From contig CATLJY010000081.1 in NCBI GenBank assembly GCA_949987705.1, positions 62,001 to 126,000 of the forward strand: 64,000 nt of DNA, given 5' to 3'. Below the pieces are notes generated by a model, which did no database searches, was not told where the DNA came from, and worked only from the letters and a program-made list of their open reading frames with translations. The translations under genes were made by a program, and so were the position numbers. Below, one piece after another: positions 46,274-56,889 of the stretch (within the stretch, counting starts at the first letter, position 1; each line of letters starts with the position of its first letter). The stretch is from Thereva unica. Its lineage: Eukaryota; Arthropoda; Insecta; Diptera; Therevidae.

Positions 46274-49200
46274 ATGGAAAAAGTAAAGGCCAAACTTAAC
46301 CTCGTAAAAGATAGAATTGAGAAGTTCATGCTGAATTCCAACAAGACGGGTAAGGAAAAGCGAACCAAAGAGTTCTTGTCTACGCGCCTCCAATTACTAG
46401 AAAGTTACTGGTATCAATTCCAACTCGCATATGAAGAGCACTATGGATTAACCGCTTCTGACCTGCTAGCCCCAGGCTCGGAATTAGGAAAGGATGATAT
46501 TGACATATTTTCTGATGTAGAATGCGCTTACGTAGATGTCGCGCAATGGTTAAAGGAGGAACTTAACGCTCTCAACCCTATAGTAGAGAACCCTATAATA
46601 GAGAATCCTGAACATGAACTTCTCCATTCAACTCTTCAGCCACGCTATCAAGGAACGTCACTGAAGCTACCAAAAATAAGCTTACCGTCATTCGGTGGAT
46701 CCTACTTAGATTGGCCCTCCTTCCACGATACATATGTAGCCTTGATTCATAATAATGCAACATTGGCTGAGGTGCAAAAGCTCCATTACTTAAAGTCTGC
46801 TATTACGGGTGATGCTGCTAAGCTCCTGCGGCATTTCTCCATCACTAGCAATAATTACGCCTCAGCATGGAACACTCTTGTGGACAGGTACGCCAACACA
46901 CGAGTTCTTGTGAACGTCAATCTACAATCGCTTATTAGTCTTCAACCCATGGCTTCTGAATCTCCATTGGAACTTCGACGTGTTCTTGATAACTTCAATC
47001 AAGCTGTAAGAGCCCTCGAAAACTTATCTCGTCCGGTAGACCAATGGAATGACTGGCTTATATATTTTTTGGCCAACAAGCTAGAACCTATCACTCGTAA
47101 GGATTGGGAGACTTCACTCAACTCCTCTACCGAGGTGCCTCCCTACAACTGCCTGACGGATTTCTTGGAGAAGAGGCTGCAAGCTCTAAGTGCAATCAAA
47201 AATACGCAGACACCTGAGCGCAGGAATCTTGCCGTTGCTGGACAAAACTACTCAAAACCCACCTCCAGAGTCCACCATTCAACTACTAGAGATCACAAGT
47301 GTTCGCATTGCTACGGGAAACATCTCTTGTTATTCTGCCCACAATTCAGGTCAATGACCATTGATAATCGAATCGACTTAGTACAGCGGAAACGACTCTG
47401 CAGCAATTGTCTGAACCCTAATCATATTGTTTCATCCTGTCCCTCAACAAACAGATGCAAACACTGCCACCAGAAGCATCACACCATGATACACCGGCAA
47501 GCTCAAGCAGTGGACACTACCGCTTTCAATACCTACAAACCAACTACCCCTGACGACATTCAAACCTCGTCAACACGAGCACATTTTTCAAATTCACGGT
47601 GCAACGAACCAGTACTACTTGCGACCGCACTGTTATTGGCTGAGTCCCAGGATGGTCGAAAGCTGAAGGTACGCGCTCTTTTGGATCAAGGATCTGAATC
47701 CAATTTCATCACAGCATCGTTGGCGAACTTATTGAATTTACCCAAGAAACATACACACACTTCCATCTTTGGAGTGGGCCCATTTGAAACAGCCGTCGCA
47801 AACGCATTCGCGTCTCATGATGTCATCTCTTTACACAGTGGAGATCGGTATTCTATTCAGTCTCTTATACTACCAACGTTGTCAAACCTCATGCCTTCAC
47901 AACAAATAACACCAAACGAGTGGCCACATCTCCTAGGACTCCCATTAGCTGACCCAGACTACGAGAAACCTGCACCGATAGATTTAATTTTGGGTGTCGA
48001 AGCTTATACAAGAGTACTATTAGATGGAGTACGCAAAGGTCCACCGGGAACGCCTATCGCACAACTAACTACACTCGGATGGATTATTTCGGGCCCAGTG
48101 ACTAGCTCCATTCCTACTCCATGCTCCACGCTAACTCTTCACACAACAACGTCCGAAGTATGCACGCTACTCAAACGATTTTGGGAATCAGAAGAGCCAC
48201 CCACTAAAACCATTCTTACTCCTGCTGAAGCTTATTGTGAGGAGTTCTTCAAACAAACTCACATAAGAGAGTCGACAGGACGATACGTCGTTCGCTTACC
48301 AATGAAATCTCCAGCTAATTCACTAGGGTCGTCTAGAGGAACCGCCATGTCGTGTTTGTTACGACTGGAAAATAAACTTGCACGCGATACGGAGCTCCAT
48401 GAGCTTTACTCCACTTTTATGAACGAATATATACAACTAGGACATATGGAGGAGGTCACGGATGAATACACCGATACTCCAAGTTACTATCTCCCTCATC
48501 ACGGCGTACTCAAACCCAGTAGCAGCACGACTAAATTGCGCGTAGTCTTCAATGCGTCGCAGAAAACCAGTTCACAGTTGTCGCTGAATGATATACTTCA
48601 TATAGGACCCAAATTGCAGAACGATTTAATCGCGGTATTACTGAAATGGCGCTTGTATCCCTGCGCACTTGCAGGTGACATCGAGAAAATGTACCGCCAA
48701 ATTCGTGTCAACACGGACGACACAGATCTCCAGCGGATTCTTTGGCGACCATCGACTTCGCAACCTATAAAGTGTTATCGATTGCTCACGGTGACATACG
48801 GCACGGCGTGCGCTCCTTATCTTGCCTGCAAAACTCTTCGACAGCTAGCAGATGAATATGCAAACAGTCACCCGTCAGCGACTAAAATTATCAAAGAAAA
48901 CTTGTACGTCGACGATGCGTTATTTGGAGCTTACGATGAAGAAGAAGCTCGACACCTCCGACATGAGCTTTGCGCGCTACTGAAAACTGGTGGGTTCAAG
49001 CTACGAAAATGGCAAGCCAACGCACCTCCGCTATTGGAGGGCATTCCAGAAGAAGATCGGGCATTACCTAATTCACTCAAGGTCGTCACCGACGAAACAA
49101 TAAAGACCTTAGGCATTGCGTGGAGCCCGTCAACTGACGTGTTTAGCTTTCCTATAACATTACCAATCTCATCGGCTACAACCAAGCGACTAATACTAGC

Positions 49201-51487
49201 TGACATCAGTCGTCTCTATGACCCACTTGGATGGCTGTCCCCGGTCACCATCACTGCCAAAATATTTCTACAACAACTGTGGTTGGCGAAACTGGATTGG
49301 GACGATCCACTCCCTGTCGAGTTAGAAAATACATGGAAAACCTACAAACGAGAGCTACAAGGTCTATCTGAGGTTCGCATCACCAGATGGATTGGCACGA
49401 CGGCTACGCCAATAGGGCTCGAATTGCATGGCTTTAGCGACGCATCTCTTTCAGCGTATGGTGCTGCAGTATACTTGAGAGTCATGCGAGATCCAGACAA
49501 CATTCAAGTTTCCTTGCTTGCTGCAAAAACGCGCGTAAGTCCACTTAAAACTATATCTCTACCGCGACTAGAACTCTGCGGAGCAGCGCTGCTGACGGAG
49601 CTTATGTCTTACATTCAATCAACGTTGGAGCTTAAATCAGCCCCGGTACATCTATGGACTGACTCAACTATAGTCCTATCCTGGCTAAAAGAACATCCAT
49701 CCAAATGGAAAGTATTTGTCGCGAACCGAGTGTCGTCAATTCACCAAAATCTACCAGATGGTAAATGGCATCATGTGCAATCTGCACACAATCCGGCGGA
49801 CTGCCTAACTCGAGGTTTATCCCCTTCGGAGCTCAGAGATCACTACTTATGGTGGTCAGGACCACAATGGCTCAGTCAACCTACTACTGATTGGCCTGAA
49901 CTACAAAAGCAACACAATCATGATGAAGTGTACCATGAGCTACAGAAACCCTCTGAAGTAACTCACACGTTCTCGACGACTACTGATGATTCTCTAACTC
50001 ATCTACTAAATAGATACTCAAGTTTGACGAAACTCATTCGAGTCACAGCCTACTGCCAACGATTCTTGCAGAACTGCAGGAACAAAACGTTGCGACACCA
50101 TGGATTGCTAACGTTAGAAGAGCTACAGCGAGCTCTCACTAGCTTGATCAAATTAGTCCAATATGGGAACTTCCCTCACGAGCTAAGGTGTCTGAGAAAA
50201 GAAATTAACTTGCCCGAAAAAAGCAAACTACTGTGTGTCAACCCATTCCTAGACGATCAGGGCGTCCTACGAGTCGGCGGTCGGCTGAAAAGAGCACCTT
50301 TACCCTTTGACGAGAAATTTCCAGTCATTCTTCCAAAGAACAGTCCCTTCACACGATTAATAATACGACATTCACACCTCACCACATTACATGGAGGAGT
50401 CCAAGCTACCTTACATCATACACGGAATAGGTATTGGATATTGAACGGTCGCAGCATGGTGCGTCAATTGGTGAGAGGTTGTGTAGTTTGTTGCCGTCAC
50501 AAGGCAACCACGAAGCAACAAATAATGGGAGATCTACCCGCTGATCGCCTTCATCCTACAAAACCGTTTCTAATCAGCGGAGTAGATTTCGCTGGACCAT
50601 TCACTACCAAATTACTTAAAGGTCGAGGTAACAGGACAACAAAAACCTACGTTGCTGTTTTCATCTGCTTCGCAACTCGGGCAATTCACCTAGAGTTAGT
50701 TATGGATCTCACCTCTTCAGCTTTCATAGCCGCCTTTCGACGCTTCATCAGTCGTCGAGGGCGTTGCTCTAAGCTATATAGTGACAACGCAAGGAATTTT
50801 GTTGCCGCAGATAAAGAATTGACACAACACCTCAAGCAAGTAACGTCAGACTCATCATCAGCACAGCAAATTGTCACAATTTCGGGAACGGAATGGCATT
50901 TCATACCACCAGCCGCGCCGCACTTCGGTGGCTTGTGGGAAGCGGGGGTGAAATCGTTCAAACACCACTTCAAGAGAATTGTTGGACCACATACGTTGTC
51001 CTTGGAAGAAATGCTGACGCTAGTAGCACAGATTGAGGCCTGCCTCAACTCTCGGCCTCTCCACGTTCTCAATGACGATCCTGACGACTTAAATGCTCTA
51101 ACTCCTGGGCACTTTCTGGTTGGTGAACCCTTGCTATCAGTGCCAACCCCAAGCACTATTGATACTTCAATCAACCGGCTTTCCCGTTGGCAGCTGGTCC
51201 AACATATGCAGGAGCAACTATGGCAACGATGGAGTAAGGACTACTTGTATAGCCTGCAGACGCGCTATAAATGGCAACAGAATGAGACTCCTGTGAAGCT
51301 TCATGACTTGGTGCTCATTAAGGATGAGCACACTCCGCCTGCAAAATGGCCATTAGGTCGCATTGTTCAACTACATCAGGGTGAGGATGGACGTGTTCGT
51401 GTGGTGACAGTCCGTCACCGAACAGGACTCTCTAAGCGACCTATCACAAAACTATGTGTGCTTCCAACTACGAACGATGACAACTAG
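46274..51487 (+). CDS. BEL/Pao Gag-Pol polyprotein
   Basis: 1737 residues from ATG 46274 (AAAATGG context); the frame is open 20 codons further up but without ATG. In order: helical Gag (about 1-320, DUF1759 type), three Cys/His knuckles (CSHC near 341, CSNC near 375, CKHC near 394), aspartic protease with LLDQGSES near 467 (DUF1758 type), RT with YVDDA near 877, RNase H (peptidase A17/Pao family region) near 1050-1200, integrase zinc domain near 1365, integrase core with DFAGPF near 1437, SDNARNF near 1504 and WEAGVKS near 1555, and a C-terminal DUF5641-like part from 1640. All enzymes needed for particle formation, reverse transcription and integration are present without a break. Gag and Pol are in one frame, usual for this group. 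Confidence 0.95.
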   Translation: MEKVKAKLNLVKDRIEKFMLNSNKTGKEKRTKEFLSTRLQLLESYWYQFQLAYEEHYGLTASDLLAPGSELGKDDIDIFSDVECAYVDVAQWLKEELNALNPIVENPIIENPEHELLHSTLQPRYQGTSLKLPKISLPSFGGSYLDWPSFHDTYVALIHNNATLAEVQKLHYLKSAITGDAAKLLRHFSITSNNYASAWNTLVDRYANTRVLVNVNLQSLISLQPMASESPLELRRVLDNFNQAVRALENLSRPVDQWNDWLIYFLANKLEPITRKDWETSLNSSTEVPPYNCLTDFLEKRLQALSAIKNTQTPERRNLAVAGQNYSKPTSRVHHSTTRDHKCSHCYGKHLLLFCPQFRSMTIDNRIDLVQRKRLCSNCLNPNHIVSSCPSTNRCKHCHQKHHTMIHRQAQAVDTTAFNTYKPTTPDDIQTSSTRAHFSNSRCNEPVLLATALLLAESQDGRKLKVRALLDQGSESNFITASLANLLNLPKKHTHTSIFGVGPFETAVANAFASHDVISLHSGDRYSIQSLILPTLSNLMPSQQITPNEWPHLLGLPLADPDYEKPAPIDLILGVEAYTRVLLDGVRKGPPGTPIAQLTTLGWIISGPVTSSIPTPCSTLTLHTTTSEVCTLLKRFWESEEPPTKTILTPAEAYCEEFFKQTHIRESTGRYVVRLPMKSPANSLGSSRGTAMSCLLRLENKLARDTELHELYSTFMNEYIQLGHMEEVTDEYTDTPSYYLPHHGVLKPSSSTTKLRVVFNASQKTSSQLSLNDILHIGPKLQNDLIAVLLKWRLYPCALAGDIEKMYRQIRVNTDDTDLQRILWRPSTSQPIKCYRLLTVTYGTACAPYLACKTLRQLADEYANSHPSATKIIKENLYVDDALFGAYDEEEARHLRHELCALLKTGGFKLRKWQANAPPLLEGIPEEDRALPNSLKVVTDETIKTLGIAWSPSTDVFSFPITLPISSATTKRLILADISRLYDPLGWLSPVTITAKIFLQQLWLAKLDWDDPLPVELENTWKTYKRELQGLSEVRITRWIGTTATPIGLELHGFSDASLSAYGAAVYLRVMRDPDNIQVSLLAAKTRVSPLKTISLPRLELCGAALLTELMSYIQSTLELKSAPVHLWTDSTIVLSWLKEHPSKWKVFVANRVSSIHQNLPDGKWHHVQSAHNPADCLTRGLSPSELRDHYLWWSGPQWLSQPTTDWPELQKQHNHDEVYHELQKPSEVTHTFSTTTDDSLTHLLNRYSSLTKLIRVTAYCQRFLQNCRNKTLRHHGLLTLEELQRALTSLIKLVQYGNFPHELRCLRKEINLPEKSKLLCVNPFLDDQGVLRVGGRLKRAPLPFDEKFPVILPKNSPFTRLIIRHSHLTTLHGGVQATLHHTRNRYWILNGRSMVRQLVRGCVVCCRHKATTKQQIMGDLPADRLHPTKPFLISGVDFAGPFTTKLLKGRGNRTTKTYVAVFICFATRAIHLELVMDLTSSAFIAAFRRFISRRGRCSKLYSDNARNFVAADKELTQHLKQVTSDSSSAQQIVTISGTEWHFIPPAAPHFGGLWEAGVKSFKHHFKRIVGPHTLSLEEMLTLVAQIEACLNSRPLHVLNDDPDDLNALTPGHFLVGEPLLSVPTPSTIDTSINRLSRWQLVQHMQEQLWQRWSKDYLYSLQTRYKWQQNETPVKLHDLVLIKDEHTPPAKWPLGRIVQLHQGEDGRVRVVTVRHRTGLSKRPITKLCVLPTTNDDN

Positions 51488-51546
51488 TCACCTGTTAATA
51501 AGCTAATTCTTCATATATGTGTACGATTTTATTGCATCACTACATC

Positions 51547-51790
51547 ATGGCGGGCGGATTATCTACTACTTCTACTCTTCTACTCGCATCTCCATCAGGC
51601 ATGGCGGGCGGATCATCTACTACTTCTACTCGTCTACTCGCATCTCCATCAGTCATGGCGGGCGGATCATCTACTACTTCTACTCTTCTACTCGCATCTC
51701 CATCAGTCATGGCGGGCGGATCATCTACTACTCCTACTCTTCTACTCGCATCTCCATCAGTCATGGCGGGCGGATCATCTACTACTTCTA
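51547..51790 (+). repeat. 54-bp minisatellite repeating the purine tract
   Basis: Units begin ATGGCGGGCGGA at 51547, 51601, 51655, 51709 and 51763 (the last partial). Each contains GGCGGGCGGA, the same G-rich core that lies directly before the 3' LTR at 51822-51831. Because 54 is a multiple of three, several frames stay open through the array; this is not evidence of a gene. Confidence 0.93.
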
Positions 51791-51820
51791 CACTACAGCA
51801 ACTTATCGTGCTATCACACG

Positions 51821-51832
51821 AGGCGGGCGGAA
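51821..51832 (+). other. Polypurine tract
   Basis: AGGCGGGCGGAA immediately before the 3' LTR, the expected place for plus-strand DNA priming. It has an internal C at two positions, so it is an imperfect purine run. Confidence 0.7.
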
Positions 51833-52159
51833 TGTTCAACACTGAATTAAAAACATTTCGTCTTTCTACTGAACGCACCCATTATGGTGCCGCTGATTAA
51901 ACATCGCGAAAGCTATTCTTTAGTCTCCTTAATTTCTAAGCTTTAATTACCGTTGTTTTGAACGATAAATCTAAATCTAATAACTTTTCCTTCTTCTCTT
52001 ATCAGTCCTCGACGCGATCGGTCACATTTGTCTATCTCGTATACATTTGTCTATCTCGTATACATATTGTGCACATTTTGAATTCTTAATTAAAAAGGTT
52101 TTCTATATCATAAAAGTGTTCTTTCTTTTCTAAAATCTGGATTCCTTTCATTCTTAACA
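51833..52159 (+). repeat. BEL/Pao 3' LTR
   Basis: 327 bp, no difference from the 5' LTR found by eye. It ends TTCTTAACA, followed by the CCATA duplication. Confidence 0.95.
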
Positions 52160-52164
52160 CCATA

Positions 52165-53390
52165 GTTGCGACTAACCACTTTAAATGAATAGATTTTATT
52201 AATCATCTATTGCCATCTGGCATCAATAGTGCGAGTAAACACTTTTCGACTAACTAGTAGCACCATCTCATTTATTGAGCAATTGAAATAGCTTATAGCG
52301 CCATCTGATAGAATAATTTTGAGTACCCACTTTTTTAGACTGAAGGAGAAGATAAAAGTTCGATTCGAAATGTAAAAAATGTAAAAATAAAGAAAACGAA
52401 GAATGATAGGAAAAAAAACTCATGGAATAATAAATTATTTATATTTTGGTTATCGGTTACAAATGAAAAATTGCTTATATTGCTTATAAAAAGGTGATAA
52501 ATAGCATAATTTTATAAAAAAAACACCTTGTTTTCTATGTTTAGGCGTAAATAAGGCATTAGCTGTTTGCCCTTACGAACTCGGCAAACTACCGCTTGCC
52601 TTGATGCTTAAAAATAAGTTAAACATTATTTGATCATTCATTTTATTACCGTCATAGCAGATCCAAAATATTTGATATGAATAATTTTTCTAAGTTCATA
52701 AAGTGGTAATAAAACCATCTTTTATTTAATTGTTACTAATTGTGTGGATATGGGGTCTTCTTACGTTATAAATTAGAATCATTCGTTCATATGCACTCAA
52801 GGAATCTTATCTCTAAATCAAAAGTAACCAACTTTGAGAATTCCGGAAAGAACGCTAAAGCCGGTGACGCTGAATAGACTGTTCGTTCTTACTTATGTTC
52901 ATCAAAAATCTCGTGTGGAACGTTCGTAGGAACGAAGAGTCTAATCACCGTCTTACCCTTCAATAAAACTCAATATGAGCCTGTCGATGTACCAATGTGT
53001 CAACCATTCAAGATATCAAGAGATTAATTCGACAACTAATCCCGGTTTATATCGGAGGAAGATGACATCGTAGCTACATCACTGTGACATGACTATATAC
53101 CACTCAAGCATTTGTTTAGCAGCAACTGCCTGAAGTTCGAGGAGTGGATATTAGTAGGTGGACAGTAAGGCGAAGGAAAACATAATACTCGACTGCTTCA
53201 AATTCGATACCAGCTTGTCGCTGATTATATTTTCAATTTTAACGGAAGCATGCGGAATAAATGTTGGAAGGATGGGTTATATTTTTTGGATGAAAATGCG
53301 GTAAATATGCTTGACGGAGACATTGGCACTCTAGAAAAAGAATCTGTACTGTATTGAACAACCCAGCAGCTAACTTCACAGATCAAAGAT
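52165..53390. other. No recognised gene
   Basis: AT-rich. GCGCCATCTG / AGCACCATCTC words recur at 52210-52300. No frame over about 60 codons. Confidence 0.4.
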
Positions 53391-53398
53391 GTCCTTGG

Positions 53399-53722
53399 AC
53401 CGGTTCTACACATTCAACTTTGCATTCCACTTTTTGACGTTCAACTTTTTTTTCTCTTTCACTCCAATGCAAAGTTTGAAACAGACTAGAGTTGAAAGGA
53501 AAATGGAAAGCAGCTCAGAATGGAATGGAAATTTGCGTTCGACTTTTGTGTTTTCGTTCATCATTTTTATAAGTGTGCGAATATGTATGAATATGAGTGT
53601 ACACGGATAGCAAAGACAGCCGCGATTTTCGATCTGCTTCTTGAAGAGTGAAAATGTGTAGACGCGAGCGACAGAATTGAACGTCAAAAAGTGGAATGCA
53701 AAGTTGAATGTGTAGAACCGGT
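53399..53722. mobile_element. MITE with 46-bp perfect ends
   Basis: Starts ACCGGTTCTACACATTCAAC and ends with its complement; about 46 bp match perfectly. CTTGG flanks it on both sides (53394-53398 and 53723-53727), a 5-bp duplication. The interior has no transposase. Superfamily unclear: the ends do not look like Transib. Confidence 0.8.
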
Positions 53723-53727
53723 CTTGG

Positions 53728-54400
53728 AAGGAATTTCCTTTATATACGAAGCAAAATTGTCATAATCTATAGGACAGGTAGCACAATAGATAGCGCGGGG
53801 CTTGACTGGTGAAGGGTTCATCAACGATATTTTGACAAAACATGTTAGGCACGTAAGAGTGGCAGGTGGAGGCTGGGAAACAATTGCCCCTGAGGTGCTT
53901 CTTTTTGTAGTCGCACCGGATCAAATCACCTCTTTTGAGCTTCGAAATCTTCCCTAAAACCTTTAAGAATACGTTTCCAAATGCTATAGGCAAGAGCCGG
54001 ACATCCGCAGTTAAATTGTTCGGCTGTCTTACTGGCCTATTTAGCTAAGGCAATAGGTGTTAACCGTATTCTCAATCTGGCTTTACGATGCCCAATTCCA
54101 TCTCGTAGTTATCGACATGGCATTGGCTATATCCTTGCGTGGCGTCACTAAGAGGTTGTCAAGTTTTCCTAGACTTGATGAATCATGACATGCTCTTTTA
54201 TCTGGAGCAAACTACTTAGAGGAAGTCTCTCTTATCACGCACAGCGGTTTGTCTACATTCTCCATTGGTGTACCTGCGAGAGTTTCCCATCCACTGGTTC
54301 TATTTATACAATTCTAAACAGTCACATGAATGTCGAATACCTCAGATTGAAAACAATGGGGTAGTGTCAAAGGGGCATGGATATTTTGCTTCTTGGGCCA
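53728..54400. other. No recognised gene
   Basis: Short frames only, none recognisable. Confidence 0.35.
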
Positions 54401-54402
54401 TA

Positions 54403-55428
54403 TACAGGGTGTCCCACATAAACTTACAAAGCGGCCGGCTGTGGATAGGTCTTGAATAGACGAACAAAAAATCGTATGGGTGGGGGGGGGGGGGGGAAAT
54501 CGTAACGGTTTAGCCGCTAGGGCGTTTGAAGTTTTTTTGCTAAAGTTTTACATATCACCCTGTATTTTTGTAACCGTATTACCTATTTTCATGGTTATGG
54601 TACCAGTGCACGCAGAATTCCTCCACCTATCTACAATGGTAAAAATAATGGTCCTATCTTACCAACTTTTGGAGTTATGAATCGCCAAAGTCAAAATTTT
54701 GTTATTTTTTCACTAAAATTTCAACTAAAACCACCTTTTTCTCCAAAAAATACGTGATAAACCAATATTTTTTTTTTAAAAATTGGAAAGCTTGGACAAT
54801 TTCCTATAAATAATGTATAATAACTTTTACGCTAGGGCCTTTACTTTTGAAGTTGTAAGCAATTTTAATGTTAAAATTTGCCTAATTTGGTGCTTATTTG
54901 GTACTTTTCGATAAAGCTCAGATGGAAAAGTACTAAAGAAGGACGAAATACAGACAATTTCAACATTAAAAATGCTTATAACTTCAAAACTGGAGGCCCT
55001 AGCGTAAAAGTTTTTATACATTATTTATAGGAAATTGTCCAAGCTTTCCAATTTTTAAAAAAAAAATATTGGTTTATTACGTATTTTTTGGAGAAAAAGG
55101 TGGTTTTAGTTGAAATTTTAGTGAAAAAATAACAAAATTTTGACTTTGGCGATTCATAACTCCAAAAGTTGGTAAGATAGGACCATTATTTTTACCATTG
55201 TAGATAGGTGGAGGAATTCTGCGTGCACTGGTACCATAACCATGAAAATAGGTAATACGGTTACAAAATACAGGGTGATATGTAAAACTTTAGCAAAAAA
55301 ACTTCAAAACGCCCTAGCGGCTAAACCGTTACGATTCCCCCCCCCCCCACCCATACGATTTTTTGTTCGTCTATTCAAGACCTATCCACAGCCGGCCGCT
55401 TTGTAAGTTTATGTGGGACACCCTGTAT
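54403..55428. mobile_element. 1.03-kb near-perfect palindromic element
   Basis: Arms 54403-54875 and 54958-55428 are inverted copies with only scattered differences over about 470 bp, around an 82-base loop. Ends TACAGGGTGTCCC. The flanks read TA on each side (or TATA if the end is CAGGG), compatible with a Tc1/mariner-type target. A G15 run in the left arm faces a C12 run in the right. No coding frame. A transcript would fold into long double-stranded RNA. Confidence 0.9.
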
Positions 55429-55429
55429 A

Positions 55430-55685
55430 TCCAGTCTACTTCATTATCACCTTTGGAATCATCCGTTTACCTAAAGGACGTGCTAGCTCTAAAGAGGGAA
55501 TGGAAGGAATGGTATCGGACACTGAGAGCATTGGTTCAAGGTTTGGTTCCTTGAGAATTGAAACGTGATCCACAACGTTTCCTGGCTTACACGATAACAG
55601 CGCTCGTAGACTGCTGCAGACTAGTCAAAAAGGACACGCCCAAGGACCAGCTTCACGATAGATAGCTACAATATAGAGGTAGTGA
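55430..55685. other. Short unassigned stretch
   Basis: Nothing recognised. Confidence 0.3.
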
Positions 55686-55689
55686 AAAG

Positions 55690-56290
55690 CTGTAAATTGA
55701 AAGTAAAACAAAATGCATGATGGCCTCGTCTGCAAGAACACCTGACATAGATCCCAGAATCAAGGTAGAGGAACAAGAGTTTGAAGTGGCAAAATAATTT
55801 ATCTACCTTGGGTCGATAGTAGCAGCCGACAAAACTAGGCTAAAAGCCAACAAAGCCCACTATAGTCTACCAAGGCTCTTTAAATCCAATCTAAACATAA
55901 CGTCTAAACTTTTACTATATAAGACGTTGGTCTTACCAGTATTCACAAATGCCAAAAACGTGAGCACTTAGTAAAAAGTACCCAACCCTCTTAGCCGCGT
56001 TCGAGAAGAAAATACTTCGGAGGATTGTTGGCTCTTTATGTGAGAAAAGGCGATTCCGAAGACTCTACAATCGCGAGATATTCGAGCGCTATCGTGACTT
56101 AGATATTGTGAAGAAAATAAAGCTCGGGCATCTAGTTCGTATGAGTGAAGATGAGCCTGCTCGGAAAGTTCTCTGCGGTAATACTTATGGAGTGCGAATG
56201 AGATCGCAAGGTAAACTCAAACATTTCTGGAAGGATGGCGTAGACCAGGACGCTCAGAGCTTAGGGATACCAAACTAGATAAGATCGGCT
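55690..56290 (+). pseudogene. RTE-like LINE 3' fragment
   Basis: Plus strand: SSARTPDIDPRIKVEEQEFE, YLGSIVAADK, KLLLYKTLVLPVF, FEKKILRRIVGS, REIFERYRDLDIVKKIKLG, RKVLCGNTYGVR and KHFWKDGVDQD. It is the C-terminal third of an RTE-like ORF, after the RT active site. The wording closely follows the minus-strand copy at 24987-25600, so both are one family. Frame changes at about 55795 and 55965. Confidence 0.7.
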
Positions 56291-56339
56291 CAGAATCGGG
56301 ACGGACGGAGAGAGCAGTTGCGAGGATCCTGGTTGTAGA

Positions 56340-56885
56340 ACAGTTAAATAAGAAGAACTTTAATTATCTAGGAACAATAGTGTTGTCAACAAATGAAGAG
56401 CTGGGGGAAGTTAAAAGCAGAATACGACAGGGTAATCGAAGTAAACTTCAATCAAGAGCGTTACATAAGAAAATTAGATTTGAACTATAAAAATCTCTTA
56501 TGTGGGTGGTTATGGCTTGAGAACTTATTTGGTACTTTTTAGAGAAAAATTTTAAGACACATTATTGGCCCATTCAACGTTAACGGTATCTGGAGAATGA
56601 GAATGACAAACTGTACCAAATCTGTAAAGAGAAAGACATGGTTAACTATATCGAAATAATAGACTACGATGGGCAGGACATGTAGACCGAATGCAACAGA
56701 GCAGTGAAGAAAATGGGAATCATAATCCGCACCTCAACGAATTCGACCAAGCATTTGACATTATCCATAGTGAAGCTATAGGGGAAACTCTAAAAAAGAG
56801 GAAAGTACCAACAAAATTAATTAAAATGATCATGATGCTATACCATGAAGCAGGGCTAAGGATCCTGCATGATGGGATTCAATAA
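56340..56885 (+). pseudogene. Rearranged RTE-like LINE pieces
   Basis: NYLGTIV-like and ILRHIIGPFNVNG blocks (C-terminal part) come first, then FDQAFDIIHSEAIGETLKKR with PTKLIKMI (RT motif A part). In a real ORF motif A precedes YLGT, so the order is scrambled or two copies abut. Closer to the intact RTE (ILRCIIGPIREDG) than to the 55690 family. Confidence 0.55.
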
Positions 56886-56889
56886 TAAC

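Larger units (their letters stand above)
44366..52159 (+). mobile_element. Complete BEL/Pao LTR retrotransposon
   Basis: 7794 bp. Two 327-bp LTRs (44366-44692, 51833-52159) look identical and have TG...CA ends. CCATA flanks both sides (44361-44365, 52160-52164), the 5-bp duplication usual for BEL/Pao. Between them: primer site, 1.56-kb leader, one uninterrupted polyprotein, a 54-bp minisatellite, and a purine tract. Identical LTRs and an open ORF mean a very recent insertion. No env-like gene. Confidence 0.96.

Noticed and set aside
50686..51174. 162-codon minus frame within the BEL polyprotein
   Set aside because: Antisense shadow of the integrase coding region.
51547..51790. CRISPR-like repeat array
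   Set aside because: The units are contiguous without unique spacers and lie in a eukaryotic retrotransposon.
51517..51900. 127-codon plus frame and 108/112-codon overlapping frames
   Set aside because: They only translate the 54-bp minisatellite; unit length divisible by three keeps several frames open.
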